Shown here: positions 8,712-22,130 of the stretch, piece after piece
Numbering within the stretch: position 1 is the stretch's first letter
Layout of the letters: the number at the start of each line of letters is the position of its first letter
Source of the DNA: Bradyrhizobium sp. 139
GTDB lineage: Bacteria; Pseudomonadota; Alphaproteobacteria; Rhizobiales; Xanthobacteraceae
Direction of reading: 5' to 3'
DNA length: 64,000 bases
Assembly: GCF_023074175.1 (NCBI RefSeq)
Contig: NZ_JADPKS010000037.1
Coordinates: 1 to 64,000, forward strand
Program-made: the position numbers and the translations under genes
The notes under the pieces: model-generated
What the model saw: only the letters and a program-made list of their open reading frames with translations
The model's database searches: none
Told to the model about the DNA's origin: nothing

Positions 8712-10163
8712 CTACCGCGGCAGGTCCGTCCTCCCCATCAAAAACGCATCGATCGACCTTGCGCACAGCCGGCCCTCGCGGATCGCCCACACCACCAGCG
8801 ATTGCCCTCGGCGCATGTCGCCGGCCGTGAACACGTTCGGGCGCGAGGTCTGATAGTCCAGCGTGTTGGCCTTGACGTTGCCGCGCGGGTCGAGATCGAC
8901 CGAGAGCATCTTCAACAGGCCCTCGTGCACGGGGTGCACAAAACCCATCGCGAGCAGGACGAGGTCGGCATCGAGCTCGAACTCGGTGCCGGCAATCGGC
9001 TTGAACTTGTCATCGACGCGGACGCAGTGCAGCTTCTTGACCTTGCCGTTCTCGCCGGAGAACTTCTGGGTCAGCACGGCGAATTCGCGGACCGCGCCTT
9101 CGGCCTGACTGGAGGACGTGCGCATCTTCAGCGGCCAGTTCGGCCAGGTCAGGCCCTTGTTCTCGTGCTCGGGCGGGGCGGGCATGATCTCGAGCTGCGT
9201 CACCGAGAGCGCCCCCTGGCGCAGCGAAGTGCCGATGCAATCTGAGCCGGTGTCGCCGCCGCCGATGACGACGACATGCTTGCCGCCGGCCAAAATTTCG
9301 GTGACGCCGCCCAGCGGCTCGCTGGAGACGCGGCGGTTCTGCTGCGGCAGGAAATCCATTGCATAGTGGATGCCGTCGAGCTCGCGGCCGGGGATCGCCA
9401 GGTCGCGCGGGGCTTCGGCGCCGCCGGTCAGCGCCACGGCGTCGTACTCGTTGAGCATCTCGCGCGGATCGACGTTGCCGTCAGCCCCGACATGGCTGTT
9501 GTAATGGAAGGTAACGCCTTCACCCTCCATCTGCGCCACGCGGCGGTCGATCACGTTCTTTTCCATCTTGAAGTCCGGAATGCCGTAGCGCAGCAGGCCG
9601 CCGGCCTTGGCGTACTTCTCGAACAGATGCACGTCGTGGCCGGCGCGCGCGAGCTGCTGCGCGCAGGCCATGCCGGCCGGACCGGAGCCGATCACCGCGA
9701 CCTTCTTGCCGGTCTTGACGGCAGCGACCTCAGGCGTCAGCCAGCCATTGTCCCAGGCGCGGTCGACAATCGCGCATTCGATGGTCTTGATGGTGACAGG
9801 GTTGTCGTCGATGTTGAGCGTGCAGGACGCCTCGCACGGCGCAGGACAAATGCGGCCGGTGAACTCAGGGAAGTTGTTGGTCGAGTGCAGGTTGCGCGAG
9901 GCCTCTTCCCAATTGCCCTGGTAGACAAGGTCGTTCCAGTCGGGGATCTGGTTGTTGACCGGGCAGCCGGGCGTGCCGGGCGCGACCGAGCCGGTGCCGT
10001 GGCAATAGGGAATGCCGCAATTCATGCAGCGCGCGGCCTGGTCGCGCGTTTCCTTCTCGGAGAGGGGAACGACGAATTCGTGAAAATGTTTCACGCGCTC
10101 GGCGACCGGCGCGTACTTGCTGTCATGCCGTTCGATTTCGAGAAAACCCGTGATCTTGCCCAT
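8712..10163 (-). CDS. gltD: Glutamate synthase (NADPH) small subunit
   Basis: The 483-residue beta subunit takes electrons from NADPH and passes them through FAD and iron-sulfur clusters to GltB for synthesis of glutamate from glutamine and 2-oxoglutarate. The N-terminal cysteine clusters [17 protein letters not shown] and CPAPCEASC are present. The FAD-binding [17 protein letters not shown] follows, and then the NADPH-binding [14 protein letters not shown]. The ATG at 10163 begins [12 protein letters not shown], the usual N-terminus. It lies downstream of gltB on the same strand, but 158 bases separate the two and a family C repeat sits in that gap. Confidence 0.96.
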   Translation of the reverse strand: MGKITGFLEIERHDSKYAPVAERVKHFHEFVVPLSEKETRDQAARCMNCGIPYCHGTGSVAPGTPGCPVNNQIPDWNDLVYQGNWEEASRNLHSTNNFPEFTGRICPAPCEASCTLNIDDNPVTIKTIECAIVDRAWDNGWLTPEVAAVKTGKKVAVIGSGPAGMACAQQLARAGHDVHLFEKYAKAGGLLRYGIPDFKMEKNVIDRRVAQMEGEGVTFHYNSHVGADGNVDPREMLNEYDAVALTGGAEAPRDLAIPGRELDGIHYAMDFLPQQNRRVSSEPLGGVTEILAGGKHVVVIGGGDTGSDCIGTSLRQGALSVTQLEIMPAPPEHENKGLTWPNWPLKMRTSSSQAEGAVREFAVLTQKFSGENGKVKKLHCVRVDDKFKPIAGTEFELDADLVLLAMGFVHPVHEGLLKMLSVDLDPRGNVKANTLDYQTSRPNVFTAGDMRRGQSLVVWAIREGRLCARSIDAFLMGRTDLPR

Positions 10164-10207
10164 CAAACCCGAAGTCCCTGCCGTTTAAGTTCGCTTGTTC
10201 TCTCTCC

Positions 10208-10308
10208 CCTCATCCTGAGGGGCGGCGCCCTTAGCGCCGCGTCTCGAAGGATGAAGGCCTCGCTGGTGACCTCATGGTTCGAGACGGCGCTTCACGCGTC
10301 CCCACCAT
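10208..10308. repeat. Intergenic repeat, family C, inside the gltB-gltD gap
   Basis: The element shows CCTCATCCTGAGG, a GGCGCCCTTAGCGCC palindrome, GTCTCGAAGGATG, then CATGGTTCGAGAC. Other copies with the same order are at 26612-26730 and 49651-49752. It occupies most of the space between gltB and gltD and could affect their relative expression. Confidence 0.8.
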
Positions 10309-10321
10309 AAGGGCTTTTTGT

Positions 10322-15055
<4,734 letters not shown>

Positions 15056-15556
15056 GGTTCCTGTCCTCTCCGTGCGGCAAGCTGCCTCACCGCCATCTTC
15101 GGCGCACCTTGGGCGTTCCGCGGCACCCGCTTCTGGGTCACCGCTCGTCCGCTGCGAGCCGCATTTTCTTAAATTCAGGCCTAGGCGTTCTACGTCCCCG
15201 AGAACGGCTTTGCCTGATACCTTCCTGGCGCTCGAAAGCACCAACTTTCGCTGCAATCCCTGTGCCGGAACCGCGAGCAAAATTGAGACAGCTTTCCTGT
15301 CCTAACCATCACCTTGCCAAACTTTTGTCTATCACACAAGCACGCGGAAGTCCCGATTCCCCACGTGTCAATCAGCTGTCAATCGCGCTTTCCGCATGGC
15401 GCGCGGCCCCGGTTTTGAAGCAAACGCGCCCTGATCCGGCCCTGCCGACGCCGAAATCCCGAATGAAGCTTCGGATCAGCCCTTCGAAAGGCGCACCACG
15501 CCGCAAGAAGCGAAAGAGCGCGAGGCATTCGGGGGCCTGACAGGAGCGTGTCGACC
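15056..15556. other. Long divergent control region between gltB and the PepSY-like gene
   Basis: About 500 bases without a supported gene. The direct repeat TGTCAATC occurs at 15366-15373 and 15377-15384, eleven bases apart; read on the minus strand each contains TTGACA, facing gltB, but no good -10 box follows at 17 bases. I see no sigma-54 promoter pattern. The nearest ribosome site on the plus strand is AGGAG at 15542. Confidence 0.5.
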
Positions 15557-16336
15557 ATGAAGTTTTTCACAGGATATGTGGCCGCTGCCACGCTGGTGCT
15601 AGCTGCGACCGCAGCACCAACGCAGGTTTTTGCGCAAGTCCCGGCGAATGGTATCGTGGGCGGGGCCACTATCGCGGTGTCGGATTTTGACGGCCCCTAT
15701 GCGCCGCCGGAAGCCGCGCCTCCGCCGCCGCGTTATGGCTACAGCTATGAAGAGCGCGGCCCGGCGCCGGTGCTGCTGCCGTCGACGGAGGTTTACGCGG
15801 TGCTGCGCGAAAACGGCTTCTCGCCCCTCGGCATCCCGCGTCTGCGCGGCAGCGTCTACACCATCGCGGTGATCGATCGCCGTGGTGACGACGGCCGGCT
15901 GGTGATCGATGCCCGCGACGGAAGAATCTTGCGCTTCATGCCTGCCGCCGATGCCTACGGTATGGCGCCTACCTATGAGGTGCCCGCGGTTGCACCTTAC
16001 CGCCCACAAAGCGCGCTGCCGCCGCCGACTATGGTCCGCAGCGGCCCGCCGCGCCCGCCGGCCCTGATCCCGCATGTGGCCAGCCGCACCGTGCCGCTGC
16101 CCAAGGCCGCCCCGCGCCGTGGCGAGGCGCCTGTCGCCGCCGCTGCCAAGCCCGCCGAGCCTGCGACGCAGCAGGCACAAGCGCCGCAGGCACAGCCCAC
16201 ACAACAGGCGGCCGCCGTGCAGGCAAAGCCCGCCGAGGCCGCACCGCCAGCCATCGCTCCAACCGTTGACCAGGCCAAGCCAGCCCCGACGATGCTGCCG
16301 ACGCAGGAGATGCCGGCGGCTCAGGGGCTGGAGTAG
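15557..16336 (+). CDS. Secreted PepSY-like, proline/alanine-rich protein
   Basis: The 259-residue protein has a signal peptide (MKFFTGYVAAATLVLAATAA, ending near VFAQ). A compact domain follows (about 75-135) that resembles PepSY: VYAVLRENGFSPLGIPRLRG and then a strand pair with GRLVIDARDGRILRF. The last 110 residues are almost entirely Pro, Ala, Gln and Lys and look disordered, as in periplasmic linkers. The ATG at 15557 is ten bases past AGGAG. No function is known to me; the PepSY assignment is moderate. A terminator shared with the convergent hydrolase follows. Confidence 0.75.
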   Translation: MKFFTGYVAAATLVLAATAAPTQVFAQVPANGIVGGATIAVSDFDGPYAPPEAAPPPPRYGYSYEERGPAPVLLPSTEVYAVLRENGFSPLGIPRLRGSVYTIAVIDRRGDDGRLVIDARDGRILRFMPAADAYGMAPTYEVPAVAPYRPQSALPPPTMVRSGPPRPPALIPHVASRTVPLPKAAPRRGEAPVAAAAKPAEPATQQAQAPQAQPTQQAAAVQAKPAEAAPPAIAPTVDQAKPAPTMLPTQEMPAAQGLE

Positions 16337-16350
16337 CGCACGCCAACAAA

Positions 16351-16375
16351 AAGCGCCCGAAAAACTCGGGCGCTT
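16351..16375. terminator. Bidirectional intrinsic terminator
   Basis: AAGCGCCCGA (16351-16360) and TCGGGCGCTT (16366-16375) pair perfectly around an AAAAC loop, with an A-run before and T/C after. It lies between two convergent genes and can serve both. Confidence 0.85.
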
Positions 16376-16396
16376 CTGCATGCCAGCAACTGTGCC

Positions 16397-17167
16397 TCAG
16401 CTCCGCGCAGAACCCGCTGCTTCGAGGATGAAGTTCGCCACCTCCTTCGGATGCGACACCAGCGAGAGGTGGCCGGCATCGAGCTCGATCGTGGTGGCGT
16501 TCATCCGCTTGGCGAGGAAGCGTTCGAGATCGGGATTGATAGTGTAGTCGTTCTTCGACACCGCGTACCAGCTCGGCTTCGTGTGCCATGCGGCTTCCGT
16601 GGTGCGGCCGGCGAAGATCGAGGCCGCGGTCGGCCATTGCACGGCATACAGCTCCTTGGCCTGCTCCGGCTTCACGCCATTGGCGAAGTACTTCAGGAAT
16701 GCGTCTTCCGAGAGCTTGGTATAGCCGTCGCGCTCGACGACGCCGGCGCGTACCGGTCCCGTCGGAAATTGCTTCGACAGCGCGACGAAATCCTCGTTGG
16801 CATCGGGCGCACGTGCGGCGACGTAGACGAGGCCGGTGACCTTCGGGTCGGTGCCGACCTGGCTGATCACGGTGCCGCCCCAGGAATGCGCGACCAGCAC
16901 GGTCGGACCATCCTGCTCGGCCAGCACGCGCTTGGTCGCCTCGACGGAGTCCGCAAGCGACGACAGCGGGTTTTGCACGGCGGTGACGTGCAGGCCTGCG
17001 GCCTGGAGGATCGGGATCACCTCCGACCAGCTCGAGCCGTCGGCCCAGGCGCCGTGCACCAGCACAACGTTCTTGGCTTTCACCGTCTGCGGTGTCTGCG
17101 CGTGAGCAAGGCTGATGGGGGCCACCAAAAGGCTCGCGGCGACGAAAAGGCTGCGCCAAAGTGTCAT
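16397..17167 (-). CDS. Secreted alpha/beta hydrolase
   Basis: The 256-residue protein has a signal peptide (cleavage near AHAQ, residue 24) and an alpha/beta hydrolase fold: VVLVHGAWADGSSW gives the oxyanion region, VAHSWGGTV the nucleophile (S95), and DAGHLSLVSHP the likely catalytic His. This subgroup resembles plant esterase/hydroxynitrile-lyase-like hydrolases in bacteria. The ATG at 17167 is preceded by GGAG. The substrate is unknown; it stands alone between hsp20 and the PepSY-like gene. Confidence 0.85.
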   Translation of the reverse strand: MTLWRSLFVAASLLVAPISLAHAQTPQTVKAKNVVLVHGAWADGSSWSEVIPILQAAGLHVTAVQNPLSSLADSVEATKRVLAEQDGPTVLVAHSWGGTVISQVGTDPKVTGLVYVAARAPDANEDFVALSKQFPTGPVRAGVVERDGYTKLSEDAFLKYFANGVKPEQAKELYAVQWPTAASIFAGRTTEAAWHTKPSWYAVSKNDYTINPDLERFLAKRMNATTIELDAGHLSLVSHPKEVANFILEAAGSARS

Positions 17168-17268
17168 GATCGTTCTCCGTCTTGTTTTGGGTTCGATGCC
17201 CAAAGGACGGAGCGCGCGGCAGCGCTGTTACGCCTCTTCACCGCTCTGTGATGCAGTGCAAGACGAAA

Positions 17269-17294
17269 AAACGCCCCGGGGCACCGGGGCGTTT
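17269..17294 (-). terminator. Intrinsic terminator of hsp20
   Basis: ACGCCCCGG (17271-17279) and CCGGGGCGT (17284-17292) form a perfect stem with a GGCA loop. On the minus strand the stem is followed by a T-run, directly downstream of the hsp20 stop. Confidence 0.85.
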
Positions 17295-17319
17295 TCGCAA
17301 CCTGGAAGTGGCGCGTGCT

Positions 17320-17790
17320 TTAAGCGGCGGCCTTCGCGGCCGAGCTCTCGATCACCTGCGCGCCTTGCGCACCGGTGTTGATCGTGATCTGGCGGGGCTT
17401 CTTGGCTTCGGGAATCTCGCGTACGAGATCGACATGAAGCAGGCCATTCTCGAGCGAGGCATCCTTGACCTGCACAAAATCGGCAAGCTGGAAGGCGCGC
17501 TCGAAGGCACGCGCGGCGATGCCGCGGTAGAGCACCTCGTTCTTGCTGTTCTCGTTGGCGACCTTCTCGCCCTTGATCGTCAGCGTGTTTTCCTTCGCGA
17601 CGATGGAGAGCTCATCCTTGGCAAAGCCCGAGACCGCAACGGTGATGCGGTAGTCGTTCTCGCCAGTACGCTCGATATTGTAAGGGGGATAACCGGGGCT
17701 GCCGTCCGAACCGGCCTGGTCGAGCAGGTTGAAGAGGCGGTCGAAGCCGACGGTGGAACGATAGAACGGAGTCAGATCGTGGGTACGCAT
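17320..17790 (-). CDS. Small heat-shock protein, Hsp20/IbpA class A
   Basis: The 156-residue alpha-crystallin-domain chaperone binds unfolding proteins without ATP. The N-terminus (MRTHDLTPFYRSTVGFDRLF) and the core GENDYRITVAVSGFAKDEL are typical of the rhizobial class A small heat-shock proteins. The ATG at 17790 lies eight bases after GGAGG. An in-frame extension to 17850 is the untranslated leader, which carries a ROSE-like thermosensor. A strong terminator follows the stop. Expression is probably induced by heat through melting of the leader. Confidence 0.93.
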   Translation of the reverse strand: MRTHDLTPFYRSTVGFDRLFNLLDQAGSDGSPGYPPYNIERTGENDYRITVAVSGFAKDELSIVAKENTLTIKGEKVANENSKNEVLYRGIAARAFERAFQLADFVQVKDASLENGLLHVDLVREIPEAKKPRQITINTGAQGAQVIESSAAKAAA

Positions 17791-17865
17791 GGTCAAGTCC
17801 TCCATTGAGCGACTGTTGCATTGAGCGACTGTTGGTAACCCGCCCGCCAATCGGGCCGGGCTTTA
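17791..17865 (-). promoter_or_regulatory. ROSE-like RNA thermometer in the hsp20 leader
   Basis: Read on the minus strand, a GC-rich hairpin (17861 down to 17839, CCCGGCCCG against CGGGCGGG) precedes two tandem 16-base copies of CAACAGTCGCTCAATG (17834-17819 and 17818-17803). The second runs into GGAGGA, the ribosome site. UCGCU (17812-17808) can pair with AGGA (17801-17798) around a CAAUGG loop, leaving a bulged G. This is the hallmark U(U/C)GCU-AGGA pairing of ROSE elements. The family is established in Bradyrhizobium small heat-shock genes; this assignment is from sequence inspection only. Confidence 0.8.
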
Positions 17866-18025
17866 GTCTGTGTGCAGCCTGATGTTCCGGTTCCGAAACA
17901 CTGGTAGCGGCCTGCACCATGGTGATATGGGTTCAGGGGAACGGCGTTCAAGAGGCGGCAATTCGCGCCTTTTCGGCGCTCCCGCCCCTTGGTTTGCAGT
18001 CCTTCGCGCCTAACCACTTCCAATC

Positions 18026-18973
18026 ATGACGCTGGTCTCGATTCCGTCCAATCCCGTTCCCGAAGACGTCGTCAGCGGCACCGTCAAGACTCCCGACGGC
18101 GCCGAGCTGCGCTTTGCGCGCTGGGCGCCGCCGGCGAACCGCAAGGGCACGGTCTGCGTCTTCACCGGACGCAGCGAGCAGATCGAGAAATATTTCGAGA
18201 CCGTGCGCGACCTGCGCGACCGCGGCTTTGCGGTGGCGATGATCGACTGGCGCGGACAGGGCCACTCCTCGCGCCGCCTGCGCGATCCGCGCAAGGGCTA
18301 TGTGCGCGACTTCGCCGATTTCGAGATCGACGTCGAGACCTTCGTGCAGCAGGTGGTGCTGCCGGATTGTCCGCCGCCCTTCTTCGCACTCGCGCACTCC
18401 ATGGGCGGCACCGTGATGTTGCGGGTAGCGCATGCCGGCAAGCGCTGGTTCGATCGCATGGTGCTGTCGGCGCCGATGATCGACCTGCCCGGTCGTGCCA
18501 CCTCGTTTCCGGCGCGGACGCTGCTGAAGACGATGCGGGCGTTGGGGATGGGCGGCCGCTATGTCCCCGGCGGTAGCGACCAAATCACCGGGCTCAATCC
18601 CTTCATCAACAATCCGCTGACCAGCGATCCCGTGCGCTATGCGCGCAATGTCGCGATCCTGGAGGAGGATCCGACGCTCGGGCTCGCCTCACCGACGGTC
18701 GCCTGGGCCGATACCGCCTTCCGCGCCATGAACACCTTCAAGGGCAAAAACTATCCGTCCGAGATCCGCCAGCCGATCCTGATGCTGGCGGCGTCCAGCG
18801 ACACCGTGGTCTCGACCGCGGCGATCGAGGAGTTCGCGTATCATTTGCGCGCCGGCTCCCATCTCGTGATCGCCGGCGCCAAGCACGAGATCCTCCAGGA
18901 GCAGGACCGCTACCGCTCCCAGTTCTGGGCCGCCTTCGACGCCTTCGTGCCGGGCACGCCGCTGTTCAAGTGA
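18026..18973 (+). CDS. Alpha/beta hydrolase, lysophospholipase/monoacylglycerol lipase-like
   Basis: The 315-residue cytoplasmic protein (no signal peptide) belongs to the Hydrolase_4 group: VCVFTGRSEQIEKYFETV, then DWRGQGHSSR, the nucleophile elbow ALAHSMGGTV (S125), an aspartate in AASSDTVVS and a histidine in IAGAKHEIL. This is the layout of PldB-like lysophospholipases. The ATG at 18026 gives a full-length protein. It is divergent from hsp20, and a family A palindrome follows the stop. Confidence 0.85.
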   Translation: MTLVSIPSNPVPEDVVSGTVKTPDGAELRFARWAPPANRKGTVCVFTGRSEQIEKYFETVRDLRDRGFAVAMIDWRGQGHSSRRLRDPRKGYVRDFADFEIDVETFVQQVVLPDCPPPFFALAHSMGGTVMLRVAHAGKRWFDRMVLSAPMIDLPGRATSFPARTLLKTMRALGMGGRYVPGGSDQITGLNPFINNPLTSDPVRYARNVAILEEDPTLGLASPTVAWADTAFRAMNTFKGKNYPSEIRQPILMLAASSDTVVSTAAIEEFAYHLRAGSHLVIAGAKHEILQEQDRYRSQFWAAFDAFVPGTPLFK

Positions 18974-18994
18974 GGCCGAAGCGGCGGTGCGCTC

Positions 18995-19133
18995 CCTCGC
19001 CCCGCTTGCGGGGAGAGGGTTGGGGTGAGGGGGAGTCTCCGCGGGGACGGTGAGAGTTGAGTTTGCGGAGAGTCCCCCTCACCCGAATTCGATCTTCGAT
19101 CGACTTCGACCTCTCCCCGCAAGCGGGGCGAGG
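18995..19133. repeat. Intergenic palindromic repeat, family A, two facing units
   Basis: CCTCGCCCCGCTTGCGGGGA begins at 18995 and its reverse complement ends at 19133. Internal GGTGAGGGGGAGTC and GTCCCCCTCACCC arms also pair, so the element is one long palindrome between two convergent genes. Confidence 0.88.
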
Positions 19134-19161
19134 TGAAGAAGACCTCGTTTCACATCGTCAA

Positions 19162-21936
19162 CTACAGCGTCTTCAGATACTCGATCAGGTCGTAGCGCTC
19201 GTTATCGTCCTTGAACACGCGGCCGATGACGCCGGGGCGTTTCGGCTCGCCCTCCTTGCGCTCGAAGGAATGGCCGAGCACGCTGTTGCCCTGGATCGGC
19301 TTGCCGTCGGAGCCGGTCATTGAGAACTGCGTTTCGCCCGTCTTGCAGCGCTCGTCGGCGGTGACCGCAAAGCCGACGGTCACGGGATCATAGTCGCGGC
19401 GGCCCATGCAGAATTTTTGCGGACGCTCGTTCTGCGGCTTGAGCAGCCAGTAGAGCGAAGGCACCGAACCGTTGTGCAGATAGGGCGCGGTGGCCCAGAT
19501 GCCGTTCAGCGGCCGGGCGCGGTAGCGCGGCCCGGGCGCCGGATTGAGACAGTTCTTGCGCGCGAGATTCCACAATTTCGCCCGCTCGGCTTCCGGAGTC
19601 TTGTCGTCGTCCATCCATTTGCGAGCAACGAGATCGACGACGGTCATGAGGCCGAGCGCATAGACCATTTCGGTCGGCGAACTCGCGGTCGGGATATCGC
19701 ATTGCCACCAGGTCTGGAGGTCCGCCGTATTCACCTTCAGGAAGCCAGGCAGGTCGACGATCCTGTTGCTGAGCACGAGCGACTGTTCGGGGTCCGTCTT
19801 GATCTCGTCGAGCGGGATCGTCACCGCGTTCAGCACCTTGCTGTCGCCATTCGGCTCCCAATGTCCCGAGGACCAGAAGGCCTTGGTGTCGACGGCCGGC
19901 AGATGGCATCCAGAGCACATCTCAGTGTAGATCTTGCGGCCATTGTCGACCTTCTTCTGGTCGATCCTCCATGCGTCGCCGAGGATGTGCGAGGGCCATT
20001 GCGGTGCCAGCAGGCCGCCGAATTTCGGATCGGCCGAGGAATCGGCCGGCTTGAACGGATCGGGGCCCCTGAGCATGTCCTCGATCCAGCCGAGTGTCTT
20101 GATGTGAACCGAGGACCGCCAAAGCCTGTCCTCCGGATAGGCGCCTGACAGGTTGAGCAGCGCGGTAACGCCGAGGGCTTCGCCGGCGTTGCGGATCAGC
20201 GGCTGCTCGATCGAGGCGTCGTATTGGGCGAACTTGAACCACGGCACGGTCCAGATCGCGGGGAAGCTGACCGGCGCGTCCTGGGCATGCAGGTTCTTCT
20301 CGAAGCCACTGATGCCGCTGAGCGCGAGATCCTGCGAGAACACCTGGTTGCCGATGCGATTGAGGGCGTCGAGGCGGCCGAACCCTTCCTCTGTATCCTT
20401 CTGCTGCTTGCCGTCCCAGGTCTTCTTGCCTTCAATCGTCTTTTCCTGGATTTTCGCCCAGTCGATCAGGAAGTTGCCGATGACGCTGAGCTTCTGCTTG
20501 AGCGCATCGCGGTCCGCCTTGCCGGCTTCGGGTCCGAGCACACGATCGGCGAAGCGCTGGAAGCGGAACGGGACGTATAGCGTGTAGGCGATCGACAGGC
20601 CGGTGGAGAGCTCGAGCTTCTTCAGGTCGGTCATGGCCGGGCCGCCGTCGAAGCGGACGTCGATGCCCTGGTAGTGGATCTGGCCGGTATGGCAGGCCGC
20701 GCAGGTCAGCCCGATCTTGTCCTGTTCGCGATGGCCCGTTGCGGGATCGGTGACACCGGTCATCCATGCGAATCCGACCGGCAGGCCATCGACGTTCTCG
20801 GCGGGGGTCCACCTCGTCGACCAGTCCGGCACCTGCTTCGTCTCATAGACATTGGCGTAGCCGAAGCGCCGCAGCGTCGTCGCGTCGGCCTGGATCGACT
20901 GCGGGCTCGGGATGAAGCCGAAGCGCTCGAGATAGGCGCTGTCCTTCATCATGCCCGGCCGGGAGAACAGATGAAGGCGCGGCTGCTCCAGCGCCATGAA
21001 CCAGTCATAGGGCACCGGAAAGGTCGCAGTGCCCTGGCTGACGTGATGGAACCAGTGCCGGTCCTTCAGCGACCAGTTCTGCTCGAGCCAGAAGGCGGCC
21101 TTCGTCTCGGGGACCGCGGGCAGGGGCGGCGGCAGAAGCTTCACGAGGATGCCCTTCTGCGGCAGCATGGCGCGGACCTCGTTGGGGAATTCGGCGACCG
21201 CTACGAGGGCGGCAAGACCGAGGCCGATAACGAGCCCTGCGAGTGCGAACGCCCAGCGAAACCTGAGCTGGCAGGCCGACAGCAGCGGCTGCGACAATAC
21301 CCGCTGGCTGATACGGTCGGGGAATTTGCGCTCGTTGAACAACGTGCGCACGTCGGCCACGCTGAGATAGCGGTCCTCATCCTTGCCTTTGCCCTTGCCC
21401 ACGATCTTCAGCAGGATCGGCCACTCGAACTTCATCAGCAGCGGGTAGTACCAGCGCGCGGCGCTGCCGGCGCGCTTCAGGTTGTCGTGCATGAAGGTCT
21501 TGATTTCCGCGGCGTTGAGGCCGGGCTCGCTGCTGCCGGTGTTCGGATCGACGTAGGTCCGGCCGAAGCTCGCAAGCCGCGCGATCTCATCCTCGTTGAC
21601 CTTGCCGTCGACGCCGAGGATGCGCGAGCCGGCTCCGCGCTTGTCGAGAGGGCCGCCGCGCAGCGCATCGAGCTGCGCGCCGGACCAGATGCTCTTCAGG
21701 ATGTGAGCGAAGCCGTTGGCGATGAGCGCCACCCCGCGGACCTGGATGCGGGCCGAGACCTTCTTCAGCCCGCTCTCGCCGCTCGCATTCGCGATGGTCT
21801 GCGACAACGTGATGAGGGGGACGGTCCCGCCGTCGACGAAACCTTCGCCGACGAGGCCACGCAGGAAAGGGCAGGGATTGTCTGGCGAGACCTGGATCGA
21901 GGGATCGAAGCGAGGCTTCGAGGCGGGGTCGTTCAT
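19162..21936 (-). CDS. Membrane-anchored diheme cytochrome c with a heme-thiolate-peroxygenase-like N-terminal domain
   Basis: The 924-residue protein has three parts. Residues 1-215 resemble the chloroperoxidase/unspecific peroxygenase family: DNPCPFLRGLVGEGFV (PCP at 21-23, a likely Cys haem ligand), an acidic patch at 115-117, and LSVADVRTLFNERKFP near 191, which matches the closing helix of that family. One membrane helix spans about 226-248, with basic residues before it, placing the N-terminus in the cytoplasm. The C-terminal 670 residues carry CAACH (412-416) and CSGCH (674-678) and resemble the RoxA-like/diheme peroxidase group, which must be periplasmic. The ATG at 21936 is preferred over upstream codons. 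The reaction is unknown; the peroxygenase reading is by motif only. Confidence 0.75.
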   Translation of the reverse strand: MNDPASKPRFDPSIQVSPDNPCPFLRGLVGEGFVDGGTVPLITLSQTIANASGESGLKKVSARIQVRGVALIANGFAHILKSIWSGAQLDALRGGPLDKRGAGSRILGVDGKVNEDEIARLASFGRTYVDPNTGSSEPGLNAAEIKTFMHDNLKRAGSAARWYYPLLMKFEWPILLKIVGKGKGKDEDRYLSVADVRTLFNERKFPDRISQRVLSQPLLSACQLRFRWAFALAGLVIGLGLAALVAVAEFPNEVRAMLPQKGILVKLLPPPLPAVPETKAAFWLEQNWSLKDRHWFHHVSQGTATFPVPYDWFMALEQPRLHLFSRPGMMKDSAYLERFGFIPSPQSIQADATTLRRFGYANVYETKQVPDWSTRWTPAENVDGLPVGFAWMTGVTDPATGHREQDKIGLTCAACHTGQIHYQGIDVRFDGGPAMTDLKKLELSTGLSIAYTLYVPFRFQRFADRVLGPEAGKADRDALKQKLSVIGNFLIDWAKIQEKTIEGKKTWDGKQQKDTEEGFGRLDALNRIGNQVFSQDLALSGISGFEKNLHAQDAPVSFPAIWTVPWFKFAQYDASIEQPLIRNAGEALGVTALLNLSGAYPEDRLWRSSVHIKTLGWIEDMLRGPDPFKPADSSADPKFGGLLAPQWPSHILGDAWRIDQKKVDNGRKIYTEMCSGCHLPAVDTKAFWSSGHWEPNGDSKVLNAVTIPLDEIKTDPEQSLVLSNRIVDLPGFLKVNTADLQTWWQCDIPTASSPTEMVYALGLMTVVDLVARKWMDDDKTPEAERAKLWNLARKNCLNPAPGPRYRARPLNGIWATAPYLHNGSVPSLYWLLKPQNERPQKFCMGRRDYDPVTVGFAVTADERCKTGETQFSMTGSDGKPIQGNSVLGHSFERKEGEPKRPGVIGRVFKDDNERYDLIEYLKTL

Positions 21937-22130
21937 GGCCCAAAATCCTGAAAACAGCGAATCGTGAAATGAAGACGCGCCGATAGAGCGAGGAAAGTCC
22001 TCGCAAATCAACAGCAGGCTATACTACTTCAGCGTGTAGCGGAGTGTGGCGGAATTCACTGTCGTGTCAATAAAAGCCGGCGCGAGGTTGTCGGGGGACT
22101 GCGTAGCAACCGAGAAGGCCCGCGGCCTTG

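Noticed and set aside
15056..15556. Sigma-54 promoter for gltB
   Set aside because: No GG-N10-GC pattern with the expected surrounding bases could be found; only the TGTCAATC direct repeats stand out.
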